Below are positions 46,066 to 55,965 of a stretch of 64,000 bases of DNA, one piece after another. A program made the position numbers and the translations under genes. Origin of the DNA: Hofstenia miamia (taxonomy: Eukaryota > Xenacoelomorpha > Acoela > Hofsteniidae); NCBI GenBank assembly GCA_900660155.1, contig CABFPE010000505.1:88344-152343 (forward strand), given 5' to 3'. The notes under the pieces were generated by a model. That model made no database searches and had not been told where the DNA came from. It saw only the letters and a list, made by a program, of their open reading frames with translations. Within the stretch, counting starts at the first letter, position 1. Each line of letters begins with the position of its first letter.

Positions 46066-46440
46066 AATTAAATAATTCTTGTGACATTAAATTTTTACAG
46101 TACAACTTAAACAATGAAAAAAGTTGTGGTGCTTTGGCCCCTTTACTTAAGGTAGCTGCTCCATTAATTAGAAAGTATGCAGGAGCACCATTAGTTACTG
46201 GTGAACTGGGAGCCTTAGGAAGAAATGCCACCAAAAAGGTTTTTAGAAGAGGTTTAAAACAAGCAATCCCAAGAAAAGGTATGTGATTAAATCTACTTAA
46301 AGGAAAAGGAATGTGAATCAATAAAACTAAAGGAAATGAAATTCATGTAAATCCATCTAAAGGAAATGGTATGTGATTAGATAAAACTAAAGGAAATGGT
46401 ATGCATGTAAAAAAAGTAGTAAGTTTAAATTTCAGTAATC
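46065..46440 (+). pseudogene. Small basic Polinton protein with KGNGM repeats, fossil
   Basis: Encodes CGALAPLLKVAAPLIRKYAG, a hydrophobic, alanine-rich helix like those of adenovirus pVI-type membrane-active peptides. Basic stretches (RRGLKQAIPRKGM) and short repeats of KGNGM separated by LDKTK or NPSK follow. It lies just upstream of the protease, a natural processing partner in this family. Function inferred by analogy only. Confidence 0.45.
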
Positions 46441-46454
46441 CTCTTTCAAATTAT

Positions 46455-46890
46455 ATTTTATAATTTATGAAGAATATTTAAACCTTTAGAGGGAACTTTT
46501 CTAGAAATACTTTAAAAAATGTAGGTTTTGGATTCTATGTTTGCAATTTAGATCATTATTTAAATACTGGCACACATTGGATAGCATTTCATTACTTTAG
46601 GGAGTTTGGCTCTGTCAATCTTGAGTACATTGATAGTTTTGGCCTGCCTCTATTTCAAAATATTTTTTCAATATTTAAAGATGTTAAGGAAAATATAGTA
46701 CACAACAGTTCACAGTATCAAGAAAGTTCTAGCATATTATGCAGATACTATTGATTTAGATGTAAGGGAAGAGATTTTTCTCAAAACTTAATAATCTTTA
46801 CAAAAGAAAGTAAGAAAGATATAAAAATGAAGAATTTTTATGAACAATTTTTTAGTTATGAAATTGATTTCACTCTTACTTATATAAATG
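46455..46890 (+). pseudogene. Polinton adenain-like cysteine protease, fossil
   Basis: The stretch GTHWIAFHYFREFGSVNLEY followed by IDSFGLPLFQ near 46.56-46.66 kb is the hallmark of the adenovirus-type (Ulp1-related) protease. It gives His in the THW block and Asp in the xIDSFG block. A Q...SS-C-RYY region follows near 46.72-46.75 kb, where the Gln and catalytic Cys blocks are expected. It processes capsid precursors in living relatives. Confidence 0.8.
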
Positions 46891-47573
46891 GGATTGAATA
46901 ATAGTGGAATACCTGAAGTTACACATTATTATCAAGTAGATGATAGTAATAACACAGAAACAGAAATAATGATTTTAAGATATAAAATAAATCAAATTGA
47001 AAATAATAAGTTAGATGTATTAGGGTATAATTTTTTTCAATTGAGATTTAAATATATGCAACAGGAATATTATAAATTTTCATGAATGTGAAGAAAGAAG
47101 ACACTATAAACAAACAACAGATGGAAAATCATGTAGAAAAATGACTTGCAAACAATGAGAAAGAAATTTTGCAAATTATTAAGCAATTAAACACTCAATT
47201 ATGTAGTATTGAATCTATGCACAATTTCTACAAAACAATCAAGAAAAAAATATTGAATTATTTTTAAGAATTGAAAATGGAAAAACATTTGCAGAGAATT
47301 ACAATTGTGGTTTTACAAAGGCTTATGCAATTTCACAATTCTATGAAAAAATATGGTTATTTGGTTTGATAAAAAATGTGGAAACTACTGAAGGTGCTTA
47401 TAAATATCAATCTTTTAAAGCTTAAAGCCATTAACAACCTTTAGGTTTTCCTACCTACAGTGATAAATTTTTTGAGAAAATTTCAATAGAAAATTGTTAT
47501 ATTTATGTTAGAGATGCACATAGTTACATTTCACTTTAAGGAATTTGTATCTTATCAAGAAATCATTATAATA
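46891..47573 (+). pseudogene. Unidentified Polinton C genes, left of the mariner
   Basis: First a short frame (46,888-47,085) with VTHYYQVDDSNNTETEIMIL and YNFFQLRFKYMQQEYYKFS. Next is a decayed stretch with NCGFTKAYAISQFYEKIWLF and YSDKFFEKISIENCYIYVRD. The second continues beyond the mariner insertion (48.89-49.09 kb: KYVFRTAEILSSNLNLFTLP). No family recognised. Confidence 0.4.
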
Positions 47574-48882
47574 AAAGGTCTGTCCAGAAAGTAATGAGAC
47601 AAGAATTGCTGTCCAAATCAAAGTGCCAGAGGGCAGATATTTCATTTGTGGCAGTTAGTGAGCAATGTTCAGTGAACAATTGATGAGTCACCAGCTGTCT
47701 TACAGCTATAAAATGGTTGTGAATTCCTTTTGATGTGAACATTGCTTAATCATTGTGTTACAAACAAGATGAAATGAAATGCTGAACAGTACTATGCTAT
47801 CAAGTTTTGTGTGAAACATGAACATTCTGCAACTGAGACATTTGCAATGCTGGTGAGAGCTTATGGAGAAGATACTCTATTGAGAATGAAAGTGTTTCAT
47901 TGGCACAAGACCTTCAAAGAAGGAAGAGAAAATTTTGAAGATGGAGAATGCTCAGGGTGAGCAACAACTGCTCACACAACAGAAAATGCAGAAAAGTGAA
48001 GGATGCTTTAAATTCAGATCAACATCTGAGTGTCCAGTTAATCATGGACCAAATGTAGCTTCCTATATCTACCATCCATGTAATCATCACAATGGAATTG
48101 AACATGTGAAAAGTCTGTGCGAAGTTGGTTACCAATGTCTTGACTGAAGACCAGAAGCAGAATTGAATTTTGATTTCCCATGACCTCTTGGACTGTATTG
48201 GAAGTGAGCCAAATTTCATGGAATGTGTTGTTACTGGTGATGGAAGCTGGGTGTTCTAATATGATCTGGAAACAAAATGGCAAAGCTTGAATGGCACTCT
48301 CCTGGAGCTAATTGTCCAAAAAAAGCTTGAATGAGCAAGTCCTGGATCAATTCAATTCTCATCTTCTTTGACTCAAAGAGCATTGTCCACAAGGAGCTCC
48401 TGTGATCTGGACAACTGTCAACACTGCATTTTATGTTGAAGTTCTCCAAAGAATGAAGAACCAAGTTGTACACATCTGTCCAGAAATCACTGATGAATGG
48501 ATCCTTTATAACAACAATGCACTGAGCCATGGCTCAATGGCAATCAAAGAGTTTCTGGCAAAAGGAAGATCCCCACTATTCCACAGTCTCCCTACAGCCC
48601 TGAGCTCACACCAGTGGACTTCTTTTTGTTTCCTTGGCTCAAGTTGTGCATGAAAGGATGACATTTTCAGACAATTGAGAATGTCCAAGCTGCTGTGATG
48701 ACCATTCTGAAGGACATCAGCATTCAAGAGTTCCAGAGAAGCTTCCAGGCATGGCAGAACCATTGGGAACAATATGTTGATACCCAAGTGTGTTATTTTA
48801 CAAAATTCTAAGTGTGTGTATTGATAACTTTAAATAAAAGTACTTTGTGTAAAATGTCTCATTACTTTCTGGACAGATCTTG
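47574..48882 (+). mobile_element. mariner (Tc1/mariner, DD34D) element, 1,309 bp
   Basis: Flanked by TA on both sides (47,572-47,573 and 48,883-48,884), the usual duplicated target. Terminal inverted repeats of about 28 bp match at 26 positions. They contain GTCTGTCCAGAAAGTAATGA on the left, with the complement CATTACTTTCTGGACAGATC on the right. Length is typical of the group. The transposase gene between is defective. Inserted in an unknown gene of Polinton C, so it is younger than that element. Confidence 0.95.
47769..48810 (+). pseudogene. mariner transposase pseudogene
   Basis: Blocks follow the mariner transposase order. The N-terminal helix-turn-helix part shows AEQYYAIKFCVKHEHSATET, VFHWHKTFKEGRENFEDGEC. 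A VTGDGSWVF block carries the first catalytic Asp (usual form TGDESW). ILYNNNALSH stands where the second Asp (DNAxxH) is expected and has Asn instead. YSPELTPVDFFLFPWLK holds the third Asp of the DD34D triad. The tail FQAWQNHWEQYVDTQVCYF is typical. Stops follow shortly after the first codons and occur again several times, with frame changes, so no protein can be made. Non-autonomous copy. Confidence 0.9.
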
Positions 48883-48884
48883 TA

Positions 48885-49200
48885 TGCTACATTTAAAAAA
48901 TGATGTATACTATACAATAATTAATACCTTTCTACATTTTAGAGATAAATATGTTTTTAGAACTGCTGAAATTTTGTCTAGCAACTTGAATTTATTTACA
49001 TTACCAAAAGAAGCATGGCTTCCAAAAACAATAAGATTTGCAGTAATTTCTGAAAAATCAAAAAGTAAATGTTTTTGTTCAAATTAGTAAATTTGGTATA
49101 TTTTCTGTACACAACTTAGAAATAAAAGAAACATTTGTTTATATATATATATATTTTGACAGAACTGATCTATTTTGGAATGACATTGAATCAAATAGTA
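48885..49200 (+). pseudogene. Polinton C gene, right of the mariner
   Basis: Continuation of the unknown gene split by the mariner, with KYVFRTAEILSSNLNLFTLP and EAWLPKTIRFAVISEKSKSK. The (TA)n at 49,139-49,155 follows. Function unknown. Confidence 0.4.
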
Positions 49201-50040
49201 TGATGACAGTGATATTTTTAACAGTATGAAATTTGCTACCGAATTTAAAAACACTTATAACTCTGATTTGCAACACTGTCAATATAAGGTAATTGGTACA
49301 CAAGTATTCTTTAGAGGAATATGCCAAAGGAATAAGCACACCTTGCAAAATCATGCAAATATTATCACAATTAATAAGGAGCTTGCATATAGTTTAGAAT
49401 ATAATAAATTAATATTTGGACTAGCTAAATCTAATGGTATAATTCAGTGTGATATTTCACATGACAATGGTCTGTTTTGGCTATTTGCAAATGATGCAGG
49501 GCCTATAACATAGATTAGTTTACAAAATTTGACATATTTCCTTCCAAAGACAAATTATTGAAATTAGTTTTTTTCTATTCTCCTATATAGAAAATGAGTA
49601 AAAGAGTTCAAATTTTAAGTGAACCAATTAATCTGAAAACAGTAATAATACCAAGACAGGAGAAAATAAAAAAACTTATGGCATGCAATCTATGGGTTGT
49701 TCTAATGAAACAAGGAAATGTGAATTAATCAGTCCAAAAGAAGTAATAAAGTACATATTAAATACCTTTGAAAAACAAAAAGTTAATTATCCTAAGTTAA
49801 ATCCTGTGATTCTCAAGTCTTGTTTAGCTTAACAACATCTATATATGGTTAATTTTGAAAAGACATTCTATAAGTGATATATTAGATACATTTGACCAGG
49901 AAATTGGTTTTGATTGGTCAAAGAGAGGGATTTTTAACAAGCCTATTTGAATATTTATTTTGGAAGTATCCAATGTTGTCATACATGTTCAATTCTCCAC
50001 AACAGCTAAGACATTGCAATTGTACTAAAAATACTTTTAA
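49200..50040 (+). pseudogene. Unknown Polinton gene pair, plus-strand copy (fossil)
   Basis: Same two genes as at 42.55-43.57 kb but on the other strand. The first shows MKFATEFKNTYNSDLQHCQY, VIGTQVFFRGICQ and CDISHDNGLFWLFA. The second starts MSKRVQILSEPINL. Similarity at the protein level is about 80% over the first gene by eye. The stretch ends where the shared end block begins. Confidence 0.5.
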
Positions 50041-51094
50041 TTTCTAAAAAAAGTACCTTATTGGGACATATTATGGGGTTTATGTTTTGATTAAAAACTA
50101 GTTTTTGAAATAAAGTGAAAAACTTTAAAGTACATTTAAATTTTACTAAAAGGTACAAAAGTTAGATGTAATCTAGGATTAGGAACATGTTTCTAATCTT
50201 TCCTCTTAAACAAAGTTTACTAATTCATTGAAAATTTGAAAGCACAAGAAAAATAGAAAAGCTGGATTTCATTCTAGGATTAGGAATATGTAAATTTTTT
50301 ACTAATTCATTCAAAATTTAAAAGGCAGCATTACAATTGATATTCAGTGTTAAGTAATTCTCTAACTTCAACAACTCTAAATTCAATTCATCCAAAATAT
50401 ATTGTATTGTATTTTAGATTATTATAAACTTATGAATTTCATTTAGAATTGTTTACATAAAACAACAATATAATTTATTTACAAATGATATTTAATTTTT
50501 GCAAAATGATTATTTAAATAAGATACTTAAATTTTGCAAAAAAATGAATGTTTTTACTTATTAGATGCCTTTTTTGCTTTAAGAATATCAGGGGGACATC
50601 ACACTGTTGAATTCCAGGAAGAATATCTGTGATTTTGTAGAGTCAAATTTCAAATGCAACATAAAAATTATCAAAAAGATAATTCTTTTTGAGTGTCTGC
50701 AAAGTTCAATTTAGAATCTTTAAAACCTCTTTCATTTTTTGCAGTAAATGACCAACTGTATAGTCAAATATACTTTACACATTCCTGTATACATGAGCTC
50801 ATCTTTCATTCTTTTTTATTTTTTCCAAGGCATCTTTTATATTTGTGAAAAATGAGTCTCCCTGATCATATACCTTGTAAAGAGTACCTGCTCATTGATT
50901 GTTCATAAGAACTGTTCTTATAGCTTGCAGAATTTCATTCATATCTTTTGTTGGTGGGTTGATGGCAGGAAGTTCTGGTAGATCACAATGTAAATTGCAG
51001 AGAGCATTAAATTGAGACACCATGCTTAGATAGGTTCTTTTTTGACTGGCAGTCATCATATCAAGTGCGGAATTGATTAGGTGTAGGTAATCAT

Positions 51095-51200
51095 CAGGGT
51101 TCGGATTTTCATGCGTATACCATAACGCATATTTTTAGGGCATATTTGCCCAATTTATACTTTTTACGCATATTTTAACTTATTACGTTTTTTACGCATA
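51095..51200 (+). repeat. hAT left end with subterminal ACGCAT motifs
   Basis: Just inside the left TIR there are repeated ACGCATA / ATGCGTA words on both strands (near 51,111, 51,127, 51,168 and 51,205). Similar words (GACGCAT, ATGCGCAT, TTACGCAT) cluster at the right end (53,200-53,280). Short subterminal repeats of this kind bind the N-terminal zinc finger of hAT transposases. Confidence 0.7.
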
Positions 51201-51335
51201 ATTTACGTATTTTTTCAATTTTTTGCACAAATATCATAATTTTTTCTAACATTAATTACTTTTATATACGTCACGTCACTCTCAGTCAGTTATTCTTATT
51301 GTATTAAATTAACTGTTTCTTTCAACTTTCAATAT

Positions 51336-51361
51336 TTGTTGTTGTTGTTGTTGTTGTTGTG
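51336..51361 (+). repeat. (TTG)8 microsatellite in the hAT leader
   Basis: Eight TTG units precede a short GC-rich stretch in the 5' part of the hAT. Confidence 0.9.
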
Positions 51362-51440
51362 TTATGCCCGTGGTGAACGCCACCCTCGCCGGTGGCAGGA
51401 TTTTTAGAAGGGACTGGTCTTGGAGAGAAAGTCGATCAAT
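51362..51440 (+). other. GC-rich hairpin stretch in the hAT leader
   Basis: About 80 bases with clearly higher GC than the rest of the element. Contains GCCACC-CTCGCC-GGTGGC, a perfect 6-bp stem. A competing pairing, GGTG with CACC just upstream, involves the same bases. No tRNA boxes or family match seen. It could be a structured leader or a captured fragment. Confidence 0.5.
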
Positions 51441-51669
51441 ATTTGTTAATCGTGTATACTGCCCAATTAAATATTTTTGACAAGTTTTTATCTTGCACTT
51501 TCATTGCCTATATCTGTGTCGTCATTTTTACAAATACATCCAATTAATCAGAAACCTTAATTTCATCGTTTATATAATATGTCTGTCTATTCCAGTCACA
51601 ATTAAATTCTTATTTTATTTAATTAAATTTTTTCAATATTTGTTAATCGTGTTTGTTTATGTTTATAGA

Positions 51670-53124
51670 ATGCCTAAAATTAAATCAAGTGGAAATAAAT
51701 TTGTCGAATCTCTTCCAGGAGGAAATAGTGTCTGGGAATTTAATCAAAGCCAAAAACAAATTCTTTGCAAACTTTGCATTATCACAATGGATTATTCGAG
51801 CAGCAATATCAAATATCGTGCAGAACAACACATCAATTCTGGCAAGCATAAAGCTCATCTAACAATTTCAAGTGCACCAAAGCAAAGTTTGTTGTCATTT
51901 GCGTCTTCAAGTAACAATTCGGAAAATTTGTATTTTAATGATTTAAGTTTGGCAATGCTTCGATCTAATATTCCGTTACACAAAGTTGAAAACGAAAATT
52001 TTCGATCATTTTTGGAAAAATATACTTTAAAAAAAACTCCATCTGAATCAACTCTTCGTAAAAATTATCTTCCAAAAGAATACAATCGGATTGTTGACTC
52101 AATCAAGCAAAAAGTTGAAGGTAAAAACATTTATTTAATGGTAGATGAGGCAACCGATCCGCAAGGTCGCTTTATTGTTGCAATTCTAATCGGGGTTCTA
52201 GATGAAAATCCTATACAACCATATTTATTTGATCTTGTACAAGTCACTGAAACAAATAACGTATCAATTAGTCAAATAATCAACAACACTATGACAAGCA
52301 TCTGTAATGGTCAGATAAAATACGATAAACTCAAACTTGTTGTGACTGACGGTGCAAGTTATATGTTAAAAGCATGTCGAAATTTAAAGATGATGTACGA
52401 AGATTTAATTCATGTTACATGTGTAGCACATGGCTTTCAGCGTATTGCAGAACTTGTACGGACACAACATCCAAAAATTGACTTATTTATATCTTTAATG
52501 AAAAAAACTCTAATAAAGTGTTCTCGTCGAAAAAAAGAATTTGTGGATTCAACAAATTTGCCTCTTCCACCACAACCAGTAATAACGAGATGGGCAACAT
52601 GGATAGATGCTTGTTTTTACTATTGTCAACATTTCGATATTGTTAAGTCATTCATATATAATCTTGATCATACTGAGTCAGCATCAATCTCTAAATTACA
52701 TGAATTACTTCAAGATGAAGATATACCCCAACAACTGGCTTTTATTGATGTGAATTTTAAAATATTGTCTACCACGATAACAAAATTACAAGGACAATTA
52801 TCGTTAGTGGAATCAATTGGATTGGTTGATAATGTTATTGCTGATTTAAAGATAGAACCATATAAATCTAAATTAGCTCAAGTTCTCAAAAACAATCCAG
52901 ATTACGAGAAAATGAAAGCATTTAGCCAAATTTTGTCAGGAAATTTAGTTGAAGGTCACTTTAATCCAAACGTAGTCTCTGGGATGCAATATGCTCCAAT
53001 TGTGTCTGCCGATGTTGAACGATGTTTTTCAAAAATGGGACAGTTATTATCGCCACAACGTCAAAGATTAACTTGTGACAGTGTAAAAATGCATATGATA
53101 GTTGCTTGGAACAATGATTTATAA
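51670..53124 (+). CDS. hAT transposase, 484 aa
   Basis: Cuts and pastes the hAT element. The N-terminus has a BED-type zinc finger with C33, C36, H54 and H60 (ILCKLCIITM... HINSGKH). The RNase H-like core shows YLMVDEATD (D159), LKLVVTDGAS (D227) and the CxxH block CVAHGF (C251, H254). ITRWATW (W308) follows. The C-terminal dimerisation domain has the conserved ADVERCFSKMGQLLSPQRQRL, with E450 as the third catalytic residue. It is somewhat shorter than many hAT transposases (600 or more residues), mainly in the insertion domain. I chose this ATG because the frame upstream (to 51,493) encodes only T-rich hydrophobic sequence and the zinc finger starts shortly after this Met. No internal stop. 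Confidence 0.9.
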   Translation: MPKIKSSGNKFVESLPGGNSVWEFNQSQKQILCKLCIITMDYSSSNIKYRAEQHINSGKHKAHLTISSAPKQSLLSFASSSNNSENLYFNDLSLAMLRSNIPLHKVENENFRSFLEKYTLKKTPSESTLRKNYLPKEYNRIVDSIKQKVEGKNIYLMVDEATDPQGRFIVAILIGVLDENPIQPYLFDLVQVTETNNVSISQIINNTMTSICNGQIKYDKLKLVVTDGASYMLKACRNLKMMYEDLIHVTCVAHGFQRIAELVRTQHPKIDLFISLMKKTLIKCSRRKKEFVDSTNLPLPPQPVITRWATWIDACFYYCQHFDIVKSFIYNLDHTESASISKLHELLQDEDIPQQLAFIDVNFKILSTTITKLQGQLSLVESIGLVDNVIADLKIEPYKSKLAQVLKNNPDYEKMKAFSQILSGNLVEGHFNPNVVSGMQYAPIVSADVERCFSKMGQLLSPQRQRLTCDSVKMHMIVAWNNDL

Positions 53125-53294
53125 GAGATAGTTGTTTTATAGTGGAAAAATATAGTTTTAAAGTGGTTTTTTATATTATATCTAATAAATACTTGGAAAA
53201 TTTGACGCATTTTTTGACGCATATTTGGTTAATTTTTGACGCAATTTTATGCGCATTTAATTCGATTTTTTTACGCATTAAAATCCTAACCTTG
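53125..53294 (+). repeat. hAT 3' untranslated part and right end
   Basis: A short A/T-rich 3' part with AATAAA at about 53,184, then the GACGCAT-rich subterminal region and the right TIR ending AACCTTG. Confidence 0.7.
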
Positions 53295-54093
53295 GTAATC
53301 ATCCTCTGTGATGGTAAATGATTTCTCATCCATTATGATATTTTATACTAGAATTCACAAATTAGAATTATTTGGATTAGCTATTAAATGTTACCTTTGA
53401 ATGTAGTGTTTGATAGAAGGAAAAGCTGCTTATGCAACTGCTTACAAGTGGAGTTTGTATAAATTTTGTCTTCTTTAGCACATTTGTCACAACAACATGT
53501 GTCCTCAATTTAGTAAAAAATTTATTAAAAGTTAGAATAATTGTGTACTTTAGCACATCTGTTACATTACACAATTCTATCAAAATGATTTTGTTATTTC
53601 TAATGTATTTTGAAATATCAAAATTTATATTATCTAGATTTTTCAGGAGGCTAAAATTATGAACCATCATTGAAACAGCATATTCCATTTGTTTTTAAAA
53701 ATATTTAATTGGCTACTAATTTATTACTAATATTTAATTGAAGCATTGTTCTCAGTATTTCAAATTCACATCAATTTTACTACAAAAAAATTTCTTTTTA
53801 ATTAAATAATCTAATTACTTACTACAATGGCTGCAAAAAAGTAATAATTTGCTTAAAAAAGAAAACATCATTCAAAATAATTACACATAAGTGCTAAAAT
53901 TAAACTCTTCAATTTTAAACTAAAGGTGGCCTCCTTCAAATTATGGTTAAATAGCTCCATGACAGCCATCATAGTAGACTACAAAATAGTAAGCCTGACA
54001 TTATTGTGATGAGTCTCTTTGTGAAATTTATATCAATTATTTGTTTCTATAATATGATCTGGTAGCCATAAGAGAAAAATTGACCCAGTTGAC

Positions 54094-54668
54094 CAACCAT
54101 GAAATACTTCTTCTGGTGACCAGCTGAGAAAGTTGCAACTCTTTTTCATAACCAAACCAACTTACACTTGCACATTTTCAAAAAATATGTACCCAACCCT
54201 TACCCAAAGCAGAAAAAAAGAAATCATACCACCACTGCATGCACAGAATTAAAAAACACTGCGTCCTTAATTGGAAAAAAGTTGTTGTTACAAAAAAGTA
54301 TTTTATTTTGCAATAAAGACAACCATGCAGCATACACACAATCATGGATTTGTAGTTGTTGAATTAATGTCTGCTCAGGTTTTTACATATACTTCTACAT
54401 AAGATATTGACATGACACTGAAATATCAGTCTGTAATGTTCCAAATGTAGCAGAATAAAATGTTTGATTTTTGATTCTACAATCTAATGTAATATGTTCT
54501 GCTTTATATGTTTACACATATTAAAAACAAACTTCAAAATGAAAGCAAAAAGTTCATGGTAATTTATAATTGTAATGAACACAATATAACAGAGATATCA
54601 CTACATTATTCAAATAATGGTTTATTGAGTTCTAATTTGTAATATATAGTGCAATTTATATATGAATA

Positions 54669-54700
<32 letters not shown>

Positions 54701-54965
54701 CATATTTGCTAATCTCCATGATCAAATGAAACATTTAAAAAAATAACAATATTTTTTCTCATGATACTATGTTTATTTTTCATTTATATAGGGCATTCTG
54801 TCCCAAGAGGGCACTCTGTCTATATACAAAAATTTATGTGTGACACTCTGCTTTTTTGCAATTTTAATGTGGTAAAATGTTTGTTTTACAAAAGTATAAT
54901 GTAAACATCCTTATTTTATCGAGTATAGACAAGTTTTTATCAAGTGGGGGGTGCTTTCACATTTT
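54094..54965. other. AT-rich stretch, no gene seen
   Basis: Contains an (AT)n microsatellite at 54,668-54,706. A 64-codon frame (54,168-54,362) shows no family. A short pair GGGCATTCTGTCCC / GGGCACTCTGTC near 54.79-54.83 kb was noted without interpretation. Confidence 0.4.
54661..54706. repeat. (AT)n microsatellite
   Basis: Alternating TA with two ATAC interruptions. Confidence 0.9.
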
Positions 54966-55965
54966 TTATAAGAGCAATTGAAATTGTGGCAGAACTAGTG
55001 GCTGCAATACAGTATCTTCTTGTAAAATAGATAAGCAAGTCCATTTGGTAGAGCATTCAATGCCCGTACTGGACCCTTCTATGGTTATGATATCAGAGTT
55101 GCACCAGGAATAGGTGACTGAGGTTGAATGACCCCTTGAACTCGCCCCACTCTCCAAGGCATACCAGGAATAGATGAGGGGTTCAATGCGTCAAACATGA
55201 TAGTTGATTGTTTGCCATTGGATCATTCCTCCCATAATAGCCAATCATAGTTTCCACGGGTATCCACCTCATCCGCCAGATATGAATGTAGACTTCTATT
55301 ACAGTGCGGGTGATGCACACTACATATGAGGTTTGACAACTGCTCTGGTGGTTTGCTGCTGCTGTTGCTGCATGTTTCATCAATTGATCTCTTCATTCTT
55401 GAGCTAAAAAAGTAAGTTAAAGATTTGCTCCAGTTTTCGGAATTGTTTGTGTTTACAATACTCACCCTGTGGGGAGGCACAGTGAGTTGTGGTTTTAAAA
55501 CGACTTTTGGATGTGTTGCAGAACTATCAAACTGAGACTCGGGAATATTGTCTAGCTCAGATGTGTGATTATTTTTGGTAATGATTTTGAATTCTTTGTT
55601 TTTATCAATTATGGTATTTTGATATCTTTTATTGTTTGCTTTAATGATTGGAAATTGCGTATTTTCCATTATCTAGGATGTAATTATTTCATTTTAGGAC
55701 TTTGGTAATTGTGTGAGGACCAGTCCAAAGAGTAGTAAGTTTATGAGTTTGCTTATCATCTGCAGTTTGGATAGTTTAAAAGCATAAACTAGGTCTCCCA
55801 CTTTGTGAGGTGCACCATAAAGACTTTTGTTGTAATTATGTGTTTGATGAACAGCGCTCCTTTTTTTAATATTGTTTCATGTACGTTTTGTAATCAGAAT
55901 GCTTAATAAATGCTTTTGACTCGCCGACCTCTTAATTGGCGGTGTGTCTGCATGCTTAGAAGCGG
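54966..55965 (-). mobile_element. Third Gypsy fragment G3 (fossil)
   Basis: Minus-strand remnant related to G1. The upstream part (55.7-55.95 kb) has HNYNKSLYGAPHKVGDLVYA, the integrase C-terminal block (G1: EPHRVGDKVYAY). Immediately downstream, a frame of 148 codons (55,223-55,669) begins like the G1 post-pol region (IIDKNKEFKII against LDKNAEFKII) and then diverges. The rest (54.97-55.38 kb) has no match. No LTR found. It shows that the post-pol gene is shared by more than one subfamily. Broken. Confidence 0.6.

Larger units (their letters stand above)
45089..50040 (+). mobile_element. Polinton/Maverick fossil C
   Basis: Plus-strand series of Polinton structural genes: major capsid (45.09-46.07 kb), small basic protein (46.07-46.44 kb), adenain-like protease (46.46-46.89 kb), and unknown genes (46.89-47.57, 48.89-49.09 and 49.2-50.04 kb). 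A mariner is inserted at 47.57-48.88 kb. Broken, with many interruptions (more than ten). The left part is lost in the N gap or replaced by a LINE relic. To the right it leads into the end block 50.04-54.09 kb. Confidence 0.8.
51095..53294 (+). mobile_element. hAT transposon, 2,200 bp, apparently complete
   Basis: Bounded by a perfect 8-bp target duplication GTAATCAT (51,087-51,094 and 53,295-53,302), the size used by hAT transposases. Ends are CAGGGTTCGGATTTT and, in reverse complement, CAAGGTTAGGATTTT (13 of 15 match). The empty site is visible in the related block at about 3,930 (GTAATAATCCTC). One uninterrupted 484-codon transposase gene lies inside. Perfect target duplication and an open gene argue for a recent insertion that may still be autonomous. 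Confidence 0.95.
50041..54093. repeat. Polinton end block, copy 2, interrupted by a hAT
   Basis: Collinear with 3.34-4.68 kb. Landmarks include TTATTGGGACATATTATGGGG, given in part as ATTGGGACATATTATGGGG, then ATCTAGGATTAGGAA, TCCAGGAAGAATATCT, GATGGTAAATGATTTCTCA and TAGCTCCATGACA. It carries about 0.4 kb extra at 50.2-50.6 kb. A minus-strand unknown gene runs through it and is split by the hAT at 51,095-53,294. The last 117 bases (53,977-54,093) are inverted relative to copy 1. Confidence 0.8.

Noticed and set aside
51362-51440. tRNA- or SINE-like sequence
   Set aside because: GC-rich with a hairpin, but no A and B boxes and no cloverleaf could be drawn.
51670-53124. Domesticated host gene derived from a hAT
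   Set aside because: TIRs and a perfect 8-bp target duplication bound it closely, so it is a transposon in place.
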